Assembly (NCBI GenBank): GCA_002007465.1
Contig: LNAC01000769.1
Coordinates: forward strand, 390,271-454,270
DNA: 64,000 nt
Reading direction: 5' to 3'
Source: Ailurus styani
Lineage: Eukaryota; Chordata; Mammalia; Carnivora; Ailuridae
Made by a program: the position numbers and the translations under genes. Positions 46,548 through 58,440 of this stretch are shown here, one piece after another. The notes below the pieces were generated by a model, which searched no databases, had not been told where the DNA came from, and saw only the letters and a list, made by a program, of their open reading frames with translations. Numbering within the stretch: position 1 is the first letter of the stretch; each line of letters begins with the position of its first letter.

Positions 46548-47079
46548 AAAGCTCCCAGATCTTGAAAGCAAAAATAGGCATCTGGATTCCCAAAGCACAC
46601 ATGATCCCAAATAGGTTGAACATAGTGTGGATTGATTAATTTTTAAAAATAATTCAGCAGAGCGTGGAAGGTTTAGGATAGTAGAAGCCTTTTCCTGTTT
46701 CTTAGAGGTTTTAGAATAAGCATAGCCCCTAGACTCTTTTGGGCTCTGGGAAAGCAGCTCAACAGAGAAAATGTAGGCAGGGTTGGATACATTTTGTTGG
46801 GGATTCACCCGTTGTGACGCTTAGCCCTTTTTCAGCAGGACAAGAGCGAGGGGAGAAATGAGGGTCTTTCAGGACCAGGCAGGCATTGTGGAAACTCCTC
46901 TGGGGCTGCGTCAGGTGGGAAGGCTGGGAGGGGGATGGGAGCACTGGCGCCGGAAGGGCGGCCTGGGAGGGAGGTCCTCGTGGGGCTGGAGAGTGGGAGA
47001 CTCCGTGTTAGGGATCAGGCCTGTGATGCTCTCTAAGCTCCTGTCTAAGCCCCAGCTGTGCCCATCTCCTTATGGCTGG
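46548..47079. other. Unique noncoding stretch
   Basis: No repeat or gene recognised. It becomes GC-rich toward the right (GGGAGGGGGATGGGAGC at about 46928). Confidence 0.4.
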
Positions 47080-47430
47080 CCCACTGCCCCGGGCCATTTC
47101 CACCCTTCAGCCTCTGCTCGGGGTCCTTGCCATGTTGCTTGGCGTCTCGCCCCTTTCCTGGAGTACTCATACTTAGCTTTTGAGATTCCGCTCAAACTTC
47201 CATCTGTCGCCTTTTCTTTTCCTTTCTTTCTTTTTTTTATGCCTGTGTTGCATCCACATGTAATTCTATTCTTCTAGTGGCACCTGTTATAACTGATTGT
47301 ACTGGTTCATATTCAGGTTTTCCCCTGCTGGACTGTACACTCCCCTGGATAGCTCCAGGTTTTATTCACCCTTTGTCCCTAGTTAGCTCGATACAAGCAC
47401 ACAGTCAAGGTTGTAGAAATGGTTATGGTT
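47080..47430 (+). mobile_element. L2 fragment
   Basis: TTTGAGATTCCGCTCAAACTTCC and, further on, GCTGGACTGTACACTCC, with the GCACACAGTCAAGG piece, follow the sense L2 3' end but with many changes. Confidence 0.55.
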
Positions 47431-47937
47431 GGAACACATGAATAAATCAGGGACAGATGGTCAGGTGTGACTCAGGTGGTTGGAACACCACCTTTGATGG
47501 ACAGGGGGTGGGGGAGCCTCATGGGACAAGTGGAAGGGATGACAGACCATCACGTAGCTATCAAAGGTCAGTGGAGTGAATGCAGGAACAAAGAAGGAGA
47601 AAAAGGACTTGAATTCCTCAGGGGTCAGGGTGCTGATGGAGCAGGGAAAGATCGGAGGGGATTTGCTTAGGAATGAAACATGAGCCATGTTTGAAAATCA
47701 TTCGAGATCTTTGTAGTGGAACGAAAGCCTCCTATTCCGCGAGTTTGCACTAATGTGGTCGTGTTGATTGTTACAGTATGAACTAGTTTCATACCAATTG
47801 GCTGAGGGATACTGTAAAGAGTAAATGTCATTGATATCTGCATGTGACTACTAGTAAGTGGTGCGATCGAGTTAGCGTTCAGTGAAAGTCAAAGCGATGG
47901 CTGGGTACAGGCAATAGAAATCCTCCAATCCTGCGGA
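47431..47937. other. Unique noncoding stretch
   Basis: No gene or repeat recognised. Confidence 0.4.
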
Positions 47938-48490
47938 TAGTGTGTAAATTGGTTCCATTACTTTGGAAAACAGTTTGGCAGTATCTATTCAAGTGAGCAC
48001 ACATTTATTTTATGCCCTGGCAATTTCACGCCCAACAGTAAAGCGTGCATGTGTGCACCAAGGGATGTGTATGAGAATGTTCCCGGTGGCGTGTGTCATA
48101 ATGGTCCTATAAACTTGAAGCAATCCGAATATCTGTCAAGAGTAGAATGGATACATTTTGGAAAATTCATGAAATGGACTTCTATGGAGTCATGAAGACC
48201 AGTAAAATACTGCAGCATGAAACAACATGGGTAAATCTCCCAAACATAATGACAAAAGAAAGAAGCTGGACAGAAGAGAATATCTTCTCTTTTGGGAGAT
48301 TTACCATTTATATGAAGCATAAAAACAAGGGAAACTTCCGTGGTTTCAAAGTGCACAAGTCACATCTGGGGAGTAACTGGGAGGAGGCTTGAAGGGTGTT
48401 CTGGGGCTGGAGATGTTCTGTGTCTTGACCTCGGTGACACTTACGTGGATGTTTCACGTTTCGACAGTTCATTGAAATGTACACAGAGGC
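47938..48490 (+). mobile_element. L1 3'-end fragment (L1ME-like)
   Basis: TTTGGAAAACAGTTTGGCAG, ATGTGTGCACCAAGGGATGTG, AGAGTAGAATGGATACATTTTGG, AACAACATGGGTAAATCTC, AAGAAGCTGGACAGAAGAG, GGGGAGTAACTGGGAGG and GATGTTCTGTGTCTTGACC. These mark the C-terminal ORF2 and 3' UTR of an old L1 in sense. Confidence 0.78.
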
Positions 48491-49354
48491 CTTGTGAGGT
48501 CTCCATATGTGCTTTCAGCTGCCATGAAAGAGCTTATTTTAAAAATAGGAATGATTTTTTGTATTTTAGTAAGAAGAGATGTACCATCCTCAGGTTTCTT
48601 AATATCATTTCTCTGTGAAGAAACAGTTCTTTGATGTTGTTCATGGTTTTATTGACTTTTCTTTCCCATAATCCTTTTCCAAATTTATTTGCAAATGGGT
48701 TTTCGAATGACCACTTTGGTTAAGTCTAACCTGTGCTTTATATTTTATATGCATTTTTCACACAAATGCTTTCCTTCTTTCAAAGGTTAATTTGCTGCAA
48801 TGTGTTCCTTCTCCCTCCCTGTCTCAGCTTTTCTGACTCGATGGCACATCTCCTCCACCATTAATTTTCAGTTGATCAACTTATTCTTTTCCTCTTAGAG
48901 GATAAATTTACATTTTAATTGAATGCTGGTATAGAACAATTGATGAAACTGTACCTTCTCATACTTTGACTTTTTTTTCCCCTCTGACTTAGACCATTTC
49001 TATTTTAATTTCTTAAAACATCCAAATGTAGCACCACCGCATAACTGAAAAATGTTTGATCAGAGTCAATGAGAGCAGTGTTGCAGAAACAAAGCTATGG
49101 TATATTATAGCAAGAGATTGGATTCTATGACACTAAATAATTTGTGTTGCGCCTACAGTGATATCTACATAAAGCAAATGAAAGGAATTAATATTCTCTC
49201 TAGTTAGCCAAGTCAGCAGCCTTTGAATTTCAAAGTGATCACAAATCTTGTATTTTTAACCAAATGGCTGCACTTGTATTTAACTTTCCTTTATAAAAGA
49301 CATCATAACTTCATAATGATCATCAAAAAAAATCAAAATCTCATTGACTATCTA
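48491..49354. other. AT-rich unique noncoding stretch
   Basis: No repeat or gene recognised in about 860 bp. Several TTAATT and ATTAAT words occur. Confidence 0.4.
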
Positions 49355-49600
49355 TAGCGTACTCAGCGCTGGAGAGGCAGTGCAGGGCACGGATAGAAAC
49401 ACAGGCTTAGCATCACACTGCTGGGGTTTGAATCCCAGCCCATAGCTGAGGGACCTTGGGCAAGTCACTTACCCTTTTGACACTTCAAATCGTCTGTCTG
49501 GGAAAATGGTTCCCTTGTCTGTGAAAGATGAAAAGAGTTATCCATGCATAGCCCCTAGAAGCCTTGTACACAGTAGGCACTCAATGTTTGCTGGTTGTTT
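49355..49600 (+). mobile_element. MIR SINE, well preserved
   Basis: GCACGGATAGAAACACAGGC, GGGGTTTGAATCCCAGCCC, GGACCTTGGGCAAGTCACTTACCC, CACTTCAAATCGTCTGTCTGG and ACACAGTAGGCACTCAATG give the tRNA-derived head, core and tail of MIR in order. Confidence 0.85.
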
Positions 49601-50084
49601 TGTTGGTTTAGTTGCCATTGTCATATTTGTGTTACAACCCAAGCACTGTTAATTAGGACTCAGGGTGAATATCAATTTAAAATGTAAAGACATTTTAATT
49701 TGTGTGTGGTAGGGTTCCATGTGACAATAAAAAGGACAATTTGAATGGTAGGAATGTACAAAAAATTATTCTTTTGACGTACAGCTACTTCTTAGAAAAA
49801 GGTCCGTTATTTTCGAACTAGCATTTAAATAAGGGTTATTAGCCGAGAGAAGGAAATTGGTGTTGGCAAGTAATGTGACTACTGATTGCCATTCCGACAG
49901 CATAATGACACTTGGGGTGATGGGACAGACAGCATCTAACCATTAGGATTCCTGCGGAATGGTACCTTAGTAATCGATAACAGCAATTTATGTTTCATCG
50001 TGTAACAGTTGAGATCAAAAGGTATCAAGTTGCACATTCCATTATATTTACCCTAAACATAGAAGAAAGTCTGTCCAGGAGCCT
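49601..50084. other. Unique noncoding stretch
   Basis: AT-rich; no repeat or gene recognised. Confidence 0.4.
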
Positions 50085-50250
50085 CAGTGCTGCCTCCCTG
50101 ACCCACTGCTGGCCATGGATGCAGGCACCAGCCCAGACAGGCCCAGAAGAACTCTTATTACCTGATGTGCAGACTCGGAGGAAATTAAATGCTTATTGCT
50201 TATGGCACTGAGTTTTGGGAGTTCGTTACAAAGCGATGGCTAACTGATGT
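50085..50250 (+). mobile_element. MaLR-like LTR 3' end
   Basis: AGACAGGCCCAGAAGAACT, GAAATTAAATGCTTATTGCTTATGGCACTGAGTTTTGGGAGTTCGTTACAAAG and CTAACTGATGTA match the 3' end of this LTR type. Confidence 0.5.
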
Positions 50251-50637
50251 AATCAATTTCATTTGTAAGGGCTGAGAAGCTTTGCCTTAAGATATCAGTG
50301 CTGTGTTCTGAAGGCCTTTGAACTCTGTCCAGTCTCTGTGACCAAGGACATGGTGTCTGCTCCGTCAGTGCAAAGGATGCTTCTGGGTCCCCCAGGCTGG
50401 TCTTCTGGTCTGTTCCTCTTTTGAGCTCTTTATCTGACAACGTGGTATCTCTGACTACTGACTTGTGATCAGGCCCTCCTGGTCTACAATTACGCCTTCG
50501 TTTGGTATGCCAGACCTCCCTTACCTTCCCTTGGATTCGCAAGATCTAATTTTGGGCTGGCCCCTTCTTTCAGTTTTGTTACTCCAGCATTGGAGTAACT
50601 GGAAGCTGCGAGGCACCGGTGTTGTTGTCTACACCAC
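50251..50637. other. Unique noncoding stretch
   Basis: Unique sequence between the LTR end and the MER5A copy. ORFs of 100 and 149 codons on opposite strands overlap it and have no domain. Confidence 0.35.
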
Positions 50638-50855
50638 TGGTTCACATCCAGGGGAAATTTGGCCACTCAGCAGACGTTTGGAATGTCGAGGTACGTTTTC
50701 GGTTGTCACAGCTGGGGGAGATGGTGCCATTGGCATCCAGTGGATAGAAGCTGTGGACGCCACTCAACATTCTCCCATTCCTAGGAGAGCCTCCGCGTAC
50801 CAAAGGATTCGCCTGCAAAAGTCACAGTCGTGCCGAGCTCAAGAAACACTGTGTG
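50638..50855 (+). mobile_element. MER5A-type hAT element
   Basis: TGGTTCACATCCAGGGGAAATTTGGCC, GTTTGGAATGTCGAGGTACG, GGTTGTCACAGCTGGGGGAG, GGCATCCAGTGGATAGAAGC, CACTCAACATTC and GCCGAGCTCAAGAAACACTG follow MER5A from end to end. It is non-autonomous and has no transposase. Confidence 0.8.
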
Positions 50856-52155
50856 TATCTGTCCCAGAGAACGGTCCCCGCAGCAGCGAAGTGTCTAAAC
50901 TCCAGCAGCTGTGAGGTCGAGGCTCTCACGTCTGTGGCCCTGCTCCTCCCATAGTTCAAGTCTCAGGAGCGAAGGTTGGCTCTCTCTGGTGAATGGTGCT
51001 TCCTCCAAACGGAGGCAAAAACCCTTCAGGAGTCAGGTTCCTCCGCAGAGGCGGTGGGACTCTCCCCACGATCCCGTCTCAGCCTCCAGCTTCGCTCAGC
51101 TCCACGATTCATCATTACCCCAATTCCTCGGAGACGAATCCGTAATTCCACAACCGGGCTTTTATAAAGATCCCCACAGACGCTGCACATTTTCCCTGCT
51201 TCAATTTTATTTTACGTATGACCAAACTGAGCAACTGGTGCTTTTAAACGCAGGCCTCGTAGCTCCCCCCTTGGGGCTTGGGTTGGTGGAACTTGAGTTC
51301 ATTAAGGACATCTTATGCCTTCTTCAGAGGAACGTCGCTTTGTTTTTCTTGCTGATAGAGGCAAAACCACAGCAAACCCTGACGAGGAATGTGTCTGTAC
51401 CACTGGAGACAGAGGGACGTCCTGATGATCTGTTGTTACTCAGTTACGAGCCATGGGCTGCATGGGTACAGGGAGAGCGAGCCCGTCCTGACCGTCGGGG
51501 GGGTGGCTCCCGCAGGCCGGCAGCAAGCTGTGCGACGATACCGTCCCCCTCCTGCGCCGGCAGGTGTATGCGCCCTTGACATACCCTAGTCGGTGTGCAG
51601 GGATTACGTGCCTGTCCGTGGGAGACCCATGCACATGATCAGTGGAGTGGAGTTAGGGGCTTTGTTACAGAAACGAGGAATCGCGGGTGTGGATGCGGCT
51701 GGAGCTGTCTGTGCCCGTGGCTACACCCGCGGCTGGTTTCCACAGGGAGGACTGAGCATGAGGTCACTGTAGGGCCCCCAGAGTGATAATGGGGAAGGCC
51801 CGCCGGGTGCACACAGGAGTATGGAGGAGCTGAAACTCCCGAGGATGGAGATCTGGACCCGGAGAGGGGCAAAATGAAGCTGGCAGGCGAACCGCGTTGT
51901 CTCCATCCACGCCTGGGGGGATCTGCCTGAGAAGCAGGTGTCCTCCACCAGGAAGCCGCATGCTGCCCGGTCCAGGCTTTGCACAGGCTGAATGAAATCT
52001 CGTGGCCTACAAGCTCAGTATTCCTGAATTTTCCCTTTGCCCTGGACTCCGATATGGCTTACACCCGCATTGTTATCCATCCTATTTAATATTTGGATAC
52101 TTTATTGACCATATGTTTTCCTGCATTAATTTCTATTTTTTAATTTTTAATTTAC
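50856..52155. other. GC-rich stretch with a 222-codon ORF
   Basis: Moderate to high GC. The plus-strand ORF 50911-51579 is the longest in the window, but it has Ser/Gln/Pro-rich ends, no recognised domain and no exon signals that I can support. ORFs also overlap on the minus strand. No repeat is recognised. Confidence 0.4.
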
Positions 52156-52159
52156 TTTT

Positions 52160-52362
52160 ATAATTAAAAAAAGATTTTATGTATTTGGGAGAGAGTGAGC
52201 ATGAGCAGGGGGAGGGGCAGAGGGCGAGGGAGAAGCAGACTCCCCACTGAGCAGGGAGCTCGAGGTGGGATTTGATCCCAGGACCCCAGGATCATGACCT
52301 GAGCTGAAGGCAGACGCTCAACCAACTAGCCACCCGGGTGCCCAAATTTTTATTTAAAAAAA
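52160..52362 (-). mobile_element. CAN SINE, older subtype, minus strand
   Basis: AAAAAAAGATTTTATGTATTTGGGAGAG start, TTGATCCCAGGACCCCAGGATCATGACC body, GCCACCCGGGTGCCC end. Target sites not clear in T/A-rich flanks. Confidence 0.93.
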
Positions 52363-53696
52363 AAAAAACCTTCACATTAATCTGTCACCTATCTTGATTA
52401 TTGAGCATATTCGTTACGGTACATTCACACCCTGGGGCAAGGACCCCAGCCTGCCGGTGGAGAGCAGCCGTTCGGATGCTCCCCATCGCGTGAGGCGGCA
52501 GGTCAGCAATAATGTGGATGCCATTGTGCCCGGATCCCGGCACGGACGCTCCGCGTGTCAAAAGCCAGTGCCGCTACTTCACTTTCGCATTCCAAGGCTC
52601 ACACAAAATGTCCCTGTGGCCAGCGCCAACCCAGGACCACACAGGGAAGGGGACACTGGGAAGTGCTCTTAGCCTAGCGTCAGAGATGCGGTTCAAAGGC
52701 ATGACGACAGCCCAGCATTTTGCATGATTTTGTTCTGCTACGGGAGAGATGTTGATGGGTACCCCAAGGCTCCAGCAGTTTCCCTGGAAGCACATTCACG
52801 GGATGTCGAGTTGCTCCCTGTGTCCTCACCCTTACATGGTCGTTTTGTTTGGATTGTATGTGTCACGAACACTCCTATAGCTGTGGACCGAGCAAGATGA
52901 GATGGCCACATGACCTACGTAAAAACGACCCCAAGCTAAAGACAGAGAGATGGATTTGAAAGGCTCATCTTGTCGGAGTGATGGACAGCTGCTGCCGGGA
53001 TGCGTGCGTACTTGGTCCACGTCCAGATGCTGTCAGATCGCATTTGCTGGCTGTTCAGTTCGGGTTGGATGCCCACACATGTGGAGTCTGGTTAAGTAGC
53101 TCAAGGCTCTGATGAGCACAAAGCAATCTAACGAGCACGATCAGTCTTCCGGGGACCAGGTTCCATGACGTGTCCCATAGGTGCCGGTGCTGGCAATGGA
53201 GGGCATATCCAGAGCGAAACCTTCCAGCAAAGTGGAGAAATATTGCGAAACTTCTTGGTGTTTTACCAGCTTAATGCCCGGGCTTCAGTTCAAGATGAAC
53301 CATTTTATTCTGCCTGTTACTCTCTGCTGAATCGTGTGATGTGGAGGTGACTGTATGTATTTTCCAAACCCATGAATTGCCTGAGAGCCCCCAGATGACT
53401 CATGTTCCCCACATGTGTGGGGGCAGTCACAGTGCCTCCCGTTATGGGCTTTTGACGAAGCCAGTGTTAGTGGATTATACCTAATTCTGGTGGAAGGAAA
53501 TGACAGCCGCATGCTGTAATGTGTCCTCCTCCTCTGGTTCCTGGCGAGATTTTGATCTATTTCTCCATTAGGAGGTGAGCCACAGCTGACTTTAGGGCGT
53601 TATTCCCCCACCCACCCCCCAAATGATGATAGGAGCTTGAAAGACATGATATTCTATTGATGTTCAGTTTGGGGGGTAGAAAGGAGATGCCTTACC

Positions 53697-53727
<31 letters not shown>

Positions 53728-54080
53728 AGAAAGAACAACGTTTATACTTTTATCTCAGTGGGAAATTCATGCTGAGTTCTGATACATTAAGAGGTCCCTA
53801 GACAGAAATTTGAAAATACTTCCAGCTGTTTAATTTCAGTTGGCGCTGTGGGGAGGAGAGTTGCCCAGAGCACCTGCATGTCAGCCATTGGCCCAGAAGC
53901 CAGCAGTTGACAGGCCAGATAGCCCTGAGCAGGGTGTCGGGGACCACTGCCACCGCCAATGGCAAGATTAGTGCTTGGATGTACCTCTAAATGTATGAAG
54001 CAGAAGGACTGCCTGTGTGTATTCTAATAACCTGTGGTGACGGCTATTCGAAGAGTACAAAGAACTGAAAGGTAGAAAGA
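52363..54080. other. Unique noncoding stretch
   Basis: Moderately CpG-containing unique DNA to about 53350, AT-richer beyond. No repeat family is recognised. A simple A/G-rich tract is at 53697-53743. Confidence 0.4.
53697..53743. repeat. A-rich (AAAAG)n tract
   Basis: Long A run followed by AAGAAAAGAAAAGAAAAAG units. Confidence 0.9.
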
Positions 54081-54081
54081 G

Positions 54082-54297
54082 GGATGTTTTGCATTTCTAT
54101 TGAATTTTATTCACAGGGGCAGGGTGAAAATTTAGTGGAAAGTCGGAAATATTTCTAAAATTTCTTCTTTGCCCAGAAAGAGGGAAGGGNGGATGTTTTG
54201 CATATCTATTGAATTTTATTCACAGGGGCAGAAGGAAATTTAGTGGAAAGTCGGAAATATTTCTAAAATTTCTTCTTTGCCCAGAAAGAGGGAAGGG
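54082..54297 (+). repeat. Near-perfect 108-bp direct duplication across a single N
   Basis: 54082-54189 and 54191-54297 are about 97 percent identical by eye. They differ near CATTTCTATT / CATATCTATT and in the CAGGGTGAAAAT / CAGAAGGAAAT segment. The N at 54190 is the exact junction. This pattern suggests a false haplotype duplication at a gap. Confidence 0.85.
54190..54190. other. Single-base assembly gap (N)
   Basis: One N exactly between the two copies of the 108-bp duplication. Confidence 1.
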
Positions 54298-55869
54298 GAA
54301 GAGTTAATCAACAGGCAGAGGTGTGGCTTAGGGAGAAGCCCAAGTACTTCCTGCAAAAATGAGAGCATCTCTCAGTGTTCCATCCTCATGAATGGTGGAT
54401 TTCAAGAGAGGCCAGTTGTGAAACTCTAAAAATACCTCTGTGTTAAATTCCCATTTCAGGAGGAGTCTAACATCTAAGTAATTATATTTGAATCGGCAAC
54501 CTTTGTGCACCATTGTTTCCTATTCCTGTCTGAGGCATTGTGCCCAAAATGTGGAGGAGGAACATTAAATGTGTGTCTCTAGGACTCTCTTCCTCGTGGC
54601 ATGTGTCGACGCATTTGGGGATAATGTGTATTCTGAGTACGCATTGTGCCTTTGTTCCTGTCCGTTACCTGCGAAAGTGCTTCGGAGCTGAACACGTGTG
54701 AGCACTCAGCCCACCACATTTGAAGACGAGGAATATTCCTTATGATCTTGGTGGCTCTACAACCTCCCTTTGGTTTCTGGTCCCTTCCTCCTTCAGATGC
54801 ATCTTCCACAGCTGTCGTCACTGTCTTTTTTAGTCCCTCCTGGGAAGTGCTATCCATAACTTTTAAAATTAAGAAGTTGTTACGATGTTATGATTTGCAT
54901 TTTTAGGCTAGCTCCTTCCATCTGTTTTCTGTAAAAAATAATTCTGCAAAGTAAATTTGGCAAGGTTTTATTTAATAGTAATATTTTTTTAAAAAACCCT
55001 AGCAAAGGGAATGATCATCACAAATAGAATGGGAGAAAGACCATGCTGCTGGAATGTGACAGATTTTGCTTTCGGACTAGATGGAGTATTTCATGTGGCT
55101 TCTGTGAAGCATGGATTTCCGAGCCAAATTTGCAAGAGAACGATTACGGACATCAACAGTCATTACTACAGGGGAAGGAGACTGGCAGATCTGAAATTCC
55201 CATTTTAAGGATAATATAAAGAAGTGAATACAAGAACAATCTCATTTGTTCTACTCTGGGCCTCCCCACATCTTCTGAGTGTGGTAAACTCCACTGGTTT
55301 GCTGTCTCAGAATATAGTCTGAGTGTTTGAAACTCTCAAACATCCTTGGGTGTCCTTTTCCCCCTATGCTTTTCAGGGGTCAGCTTCCCCAAACAGGTGG
55401 CTGGTCTCCATGAGTTCCAGGTTCCTTGTCCTTCTGGAGTGTCTAGGTGGGAAAGGGTCCTTTCTTACCACCTCTGTTCTTCCATGGATGCTCTTCTGAT
55501 CAGCACTGGGGGCTCCAGATGCCTGGAGAGGGTGCCACCATCTCTTGTGGGTCTCAGCAGACAGCTGGAGTGGGGCAGGGTCCCTTTATTCTTTCAGCCT
55601 GGCCTCTCAAGTGCCCCAGGAGCCAATACACTGATGAAATAGTGTCTTCCCTGAAGAGTTGGGGGCAATTTAAGATGGGAATTACAATGTGGGATTGGAG
55701 AGGTTAAATGTAGTTTCACCATAGAGCAGTTGCCAGAGGTCTAGAAGAAAGCATCTAAAGGGTTAAACCCTCTTCAAAAAAGTTCACCATAACCATCCTG
55801 TCTCCACCCCAGGGCTTACCTGTCACCCTGTCCCATATGTGCCAGTCATTAAAAATCTCTTTCTTCTAG
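54298..55869. other. Unique noncoding stretch
   Basis: No repeat family recognised. ORFs up to 98 codons (55346-55642) overlap each other and have no domain. Confidence 0.4.
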
Positions 55870-56056
55870 GGGCACCTGGGTGGCTCAGTTGGTTAAGCAG
55901 CCAACTCTTGATTTCAGCTTAGGTTGTGATCTCAGGGTTGTGAGATGGAGCCCTGCACTGGGCTCCGCACTCAGCGGGAAGTCTGCTTGAGATTCTTTTT
56001 CTCCCTCTCCTCCGCCCCCACTCCCACCTCCCTTCACACACTCTCTCCCTCTCAAA
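55870..56056 (+). mobile_element. CAN SINE, older subtype
   Basis: GGCACCTGGGTGGCTCAGTTGGTTAAGCAGCC head. Exact target-site duplication AAAATCTCTTTCTT at 55852-55865 and 56057-56070. It is the rightmost SINE in the window. Confidence 0.95.
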
Positions 56057-56070
56057 AAAATCTCTTTCTT

Positions 56071-56884
56071 TTAACCTACTGCAAAAGAATTGTTACTCAC
56101 TTTGGGGGAACTGTGCAGCCCCTGTTCCCATGCTTTCCCCCTGCCCTCTGAGCAGCCCTCACGTCTGAGATACAGGGTCACGGCTGACGCTGGAGTTTCG
56201 GCAGAATGGTAAATGCTGGCCAGTGATGCACTAAGTTCCCCTTTCCCCCCACAATGCCCAGTGCAGTTTTTTGGGGGAGACTAGGAATCTCACACTACAT
56301 GGTGGACCAATGAGAGTACAGATCCTTGTGGCTCCCACAGCCCTGTGAGTGCCCACGTGAAAATCCTTTCCTATTGCAGGGGGGGTTGGACCAAGCTAAC
56401 AGAAGCGTGTCTCCCAAGGACCAGCAGCACTCTTCCTTAGTGACCGAAGAGTCTAGATCTGAAGTTGCAAGCTGGCAGCAGGAGGCTGAATTCAGGTGAC
56501 AGCACAGAGTTATAAAAATATCTGAATTTGGTTTATCTGTTGGCAGATTGTCCCCTTTCTAGTTCACTGCGGTTCTTCCCACTCCCTGTTGACTCCTGCC
56601 TGCTCCTTTATTGATTTTACCTACCTGGGTCATAAAGTCATTCCAGTGTGTGATCAGATGGATGAGGGGAGATGATGCCTAACCCTTCCATGAAGTCTGT
56701 GAAAGCCTTGGGCACAGTATGTTTTCTTGCCCGTTTGGACTTCACAGACTCAGAAAAGAGCCATGCACCCCCTCACGGTGTCTCTGTTAGCACACGAGAT
56801 GTTTTGGAAGAGTGGTTATCGTCTGAACACCAAAAAAACCCAGGTCAAAGGGTCTTATGCTTGAAATGGACTGATTTGGTTTCA
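56071..56884. other. Unique noncoding stretch
   Basis: No repeat or gene recognised. Confidence 0.4.
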
Positions 56885-57045
56885 AGATTGAAAGTTGGTG
56901 GGTATTAAGGAAGGCACTTGTTGTGTGATGAGCACTGAGTGTTATACCTAACTAGTGAGTCATTGAACACTACATCAAAAACTATGATGTACTATTCAGT
57001 GGCTAACTGAACATAATAAAAAAAGAAAGAAAGAGAGAAAGTTGA
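56885..57045 (+). mobile_element. L1 3' UTR end, 5'-truncated
   Basis: TGGGTATTAAGGAAGGCACTTGTTGTG, ATGAGCACTGAGTGTTATACCTAA and AACATAATAAAAAAAGAAAG match the final part of a carnivore L1 3' UTR with an A-rich tail. Confidence 0.78.
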
Positions 57046-58279
57046 CAGAATCACATAAAAGGTGAGATCAAAGCATGATCTTTAAAGATCTTTGACCTGA
57101 ACTTAGAAATGGAAACAGAGAAAGTGAGGGAGATTGAGGGATCGCTCAGACAGAGGGGAGATTCCAGGTAGGACTCCAAGTCTGGGGCTTTCACTTGGAT
57201 ATCAACAAAGTCTCCTGACATGAGGACTCACACCCAACATGAACCCAACTAAAGTTTGGTGTTGGAATAAAAATAATTAAGAAAAAAAGGGGGGAAACGC
57301 TCTGACAGTGAGCTCTTGATAAGACTTTGTGATTCCACTCTAGCTCTGCTGGTCTGACCCAGAGCACCAAAGAGGACCTGAGTGTCAGCCTGAGGGCTGG
57401 GTGCTGGGGAGCCGGCAAAGAGAAACACAGAAGTTTCTAGAAGTCTGGACTTTTAGATTTTGAAAATTTGTTTAAAGACAGTCACAGCAATGGTTTTCCC
57501 TGATGAGTGTAACATTGTCAACATCTCACTTTGCCATGCAGGTGAGGTTGAGAACAAAATCAAACCAGGCCCACCTATGAGCTCCGTAACTTCCTAGAAG
57601 AAAGGACTTTTAGAACCAAAGAAGTCCGATGGACATAATCTCCGAGTGAGAGCAGTTTCTTCCAAAGAAAGATAACTATCCAATTTACACCAATAAGGTA
57701 AGAAAAATGAAGACATCATTCAAAATATCAAGTGCAGAGAAGATGCATCAGATGAGTTTATGTTGCATTTTTGCTCTGACACTAATTTTGTCAATTTGGG
57801 AAGACATGGTTGGTGCTGTAGAACAAGCTGGCTCTGAATTACCTGACTTGTTCCACGTAGTACTTCGTTTTTATCACAGTCACCATTGAGAATTGGGTTG
57901 TAGGAGAGTTTTGATAATATTTTATATATTTGGAGGATTCTTGCAATCTGAGGGGAGGTCAGACAACAATAACAAAACAAACAATAACAAAGGTCAGACA
58001 ACAATAACAAAACCGAACAAAACAATAGCCCCTTTCCTCTAGTGGCTTCTTTGGCTCTCCCTGTGCAGGGCAAGAAGAAAGATACCTAGGGTTATGTAGG
58101 ATCCAAGGGGAGCCTTTTAGGATTGCCAGTCTGGAGACCTGAGGACCCGTTGGAGACAGACAGAATATGCCAGAGAGAAATGTTGGGGAAGGATCATCAG
58201 GGCATCAGAAAGTAGGCTCCAGAGGCAGGTGCCATGTTGACTTCAGGATCTCCACTCTTTAGTTTCAAACTCAAGACAA
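57046..58279. other. Unique noncoding stretch with a small tandem repeat
   Basis: Nothing coding. At 57958-58025 a GACAACAATAACAAAAC unit occurs twice with CAAACAATAACAAAGG variants between. Confidence 0.4.
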
Positions 58280-58440
58280 GTTCTGTAGCCTTCTGAATTC
58301 TTTATTTTCTCACATATAAAATGAAAACCTGAATACCCCTACCTCATTGGGTTGCTGGGAGGGTTATCTGAACGGTGACGTTTTTGAAGTTCTTGGGAGC
58401 AGTCCTGATGTGCCATAAACCCTCGGAAGATGGTTGCATT
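58280..58440 (+). mobile_element. MIR-like SINE fragment
   Basis: TTTCTCACATATAAAATGAAAACC, then CCCTACCTCATTGGGTTGCTGGGAGGGTTATCTG, resembles the MIR 3' half in sense. Confidence 0.55.

Noticed and set aside
11988..56056. tRNA-like sequences
   Set aside because: The tRNA-Lys-like heads belong to CAN SINEs with A tails and target-site copies; none is a stand-alone tRNA gene.
57958..58025. Short ACAATAACAAAAC repeats considered as a possible direct-repeat array such as CRISPR
   Set aside because: Only two or three irregular AT-rich copies in mammalian DNA, with no spacer structure.
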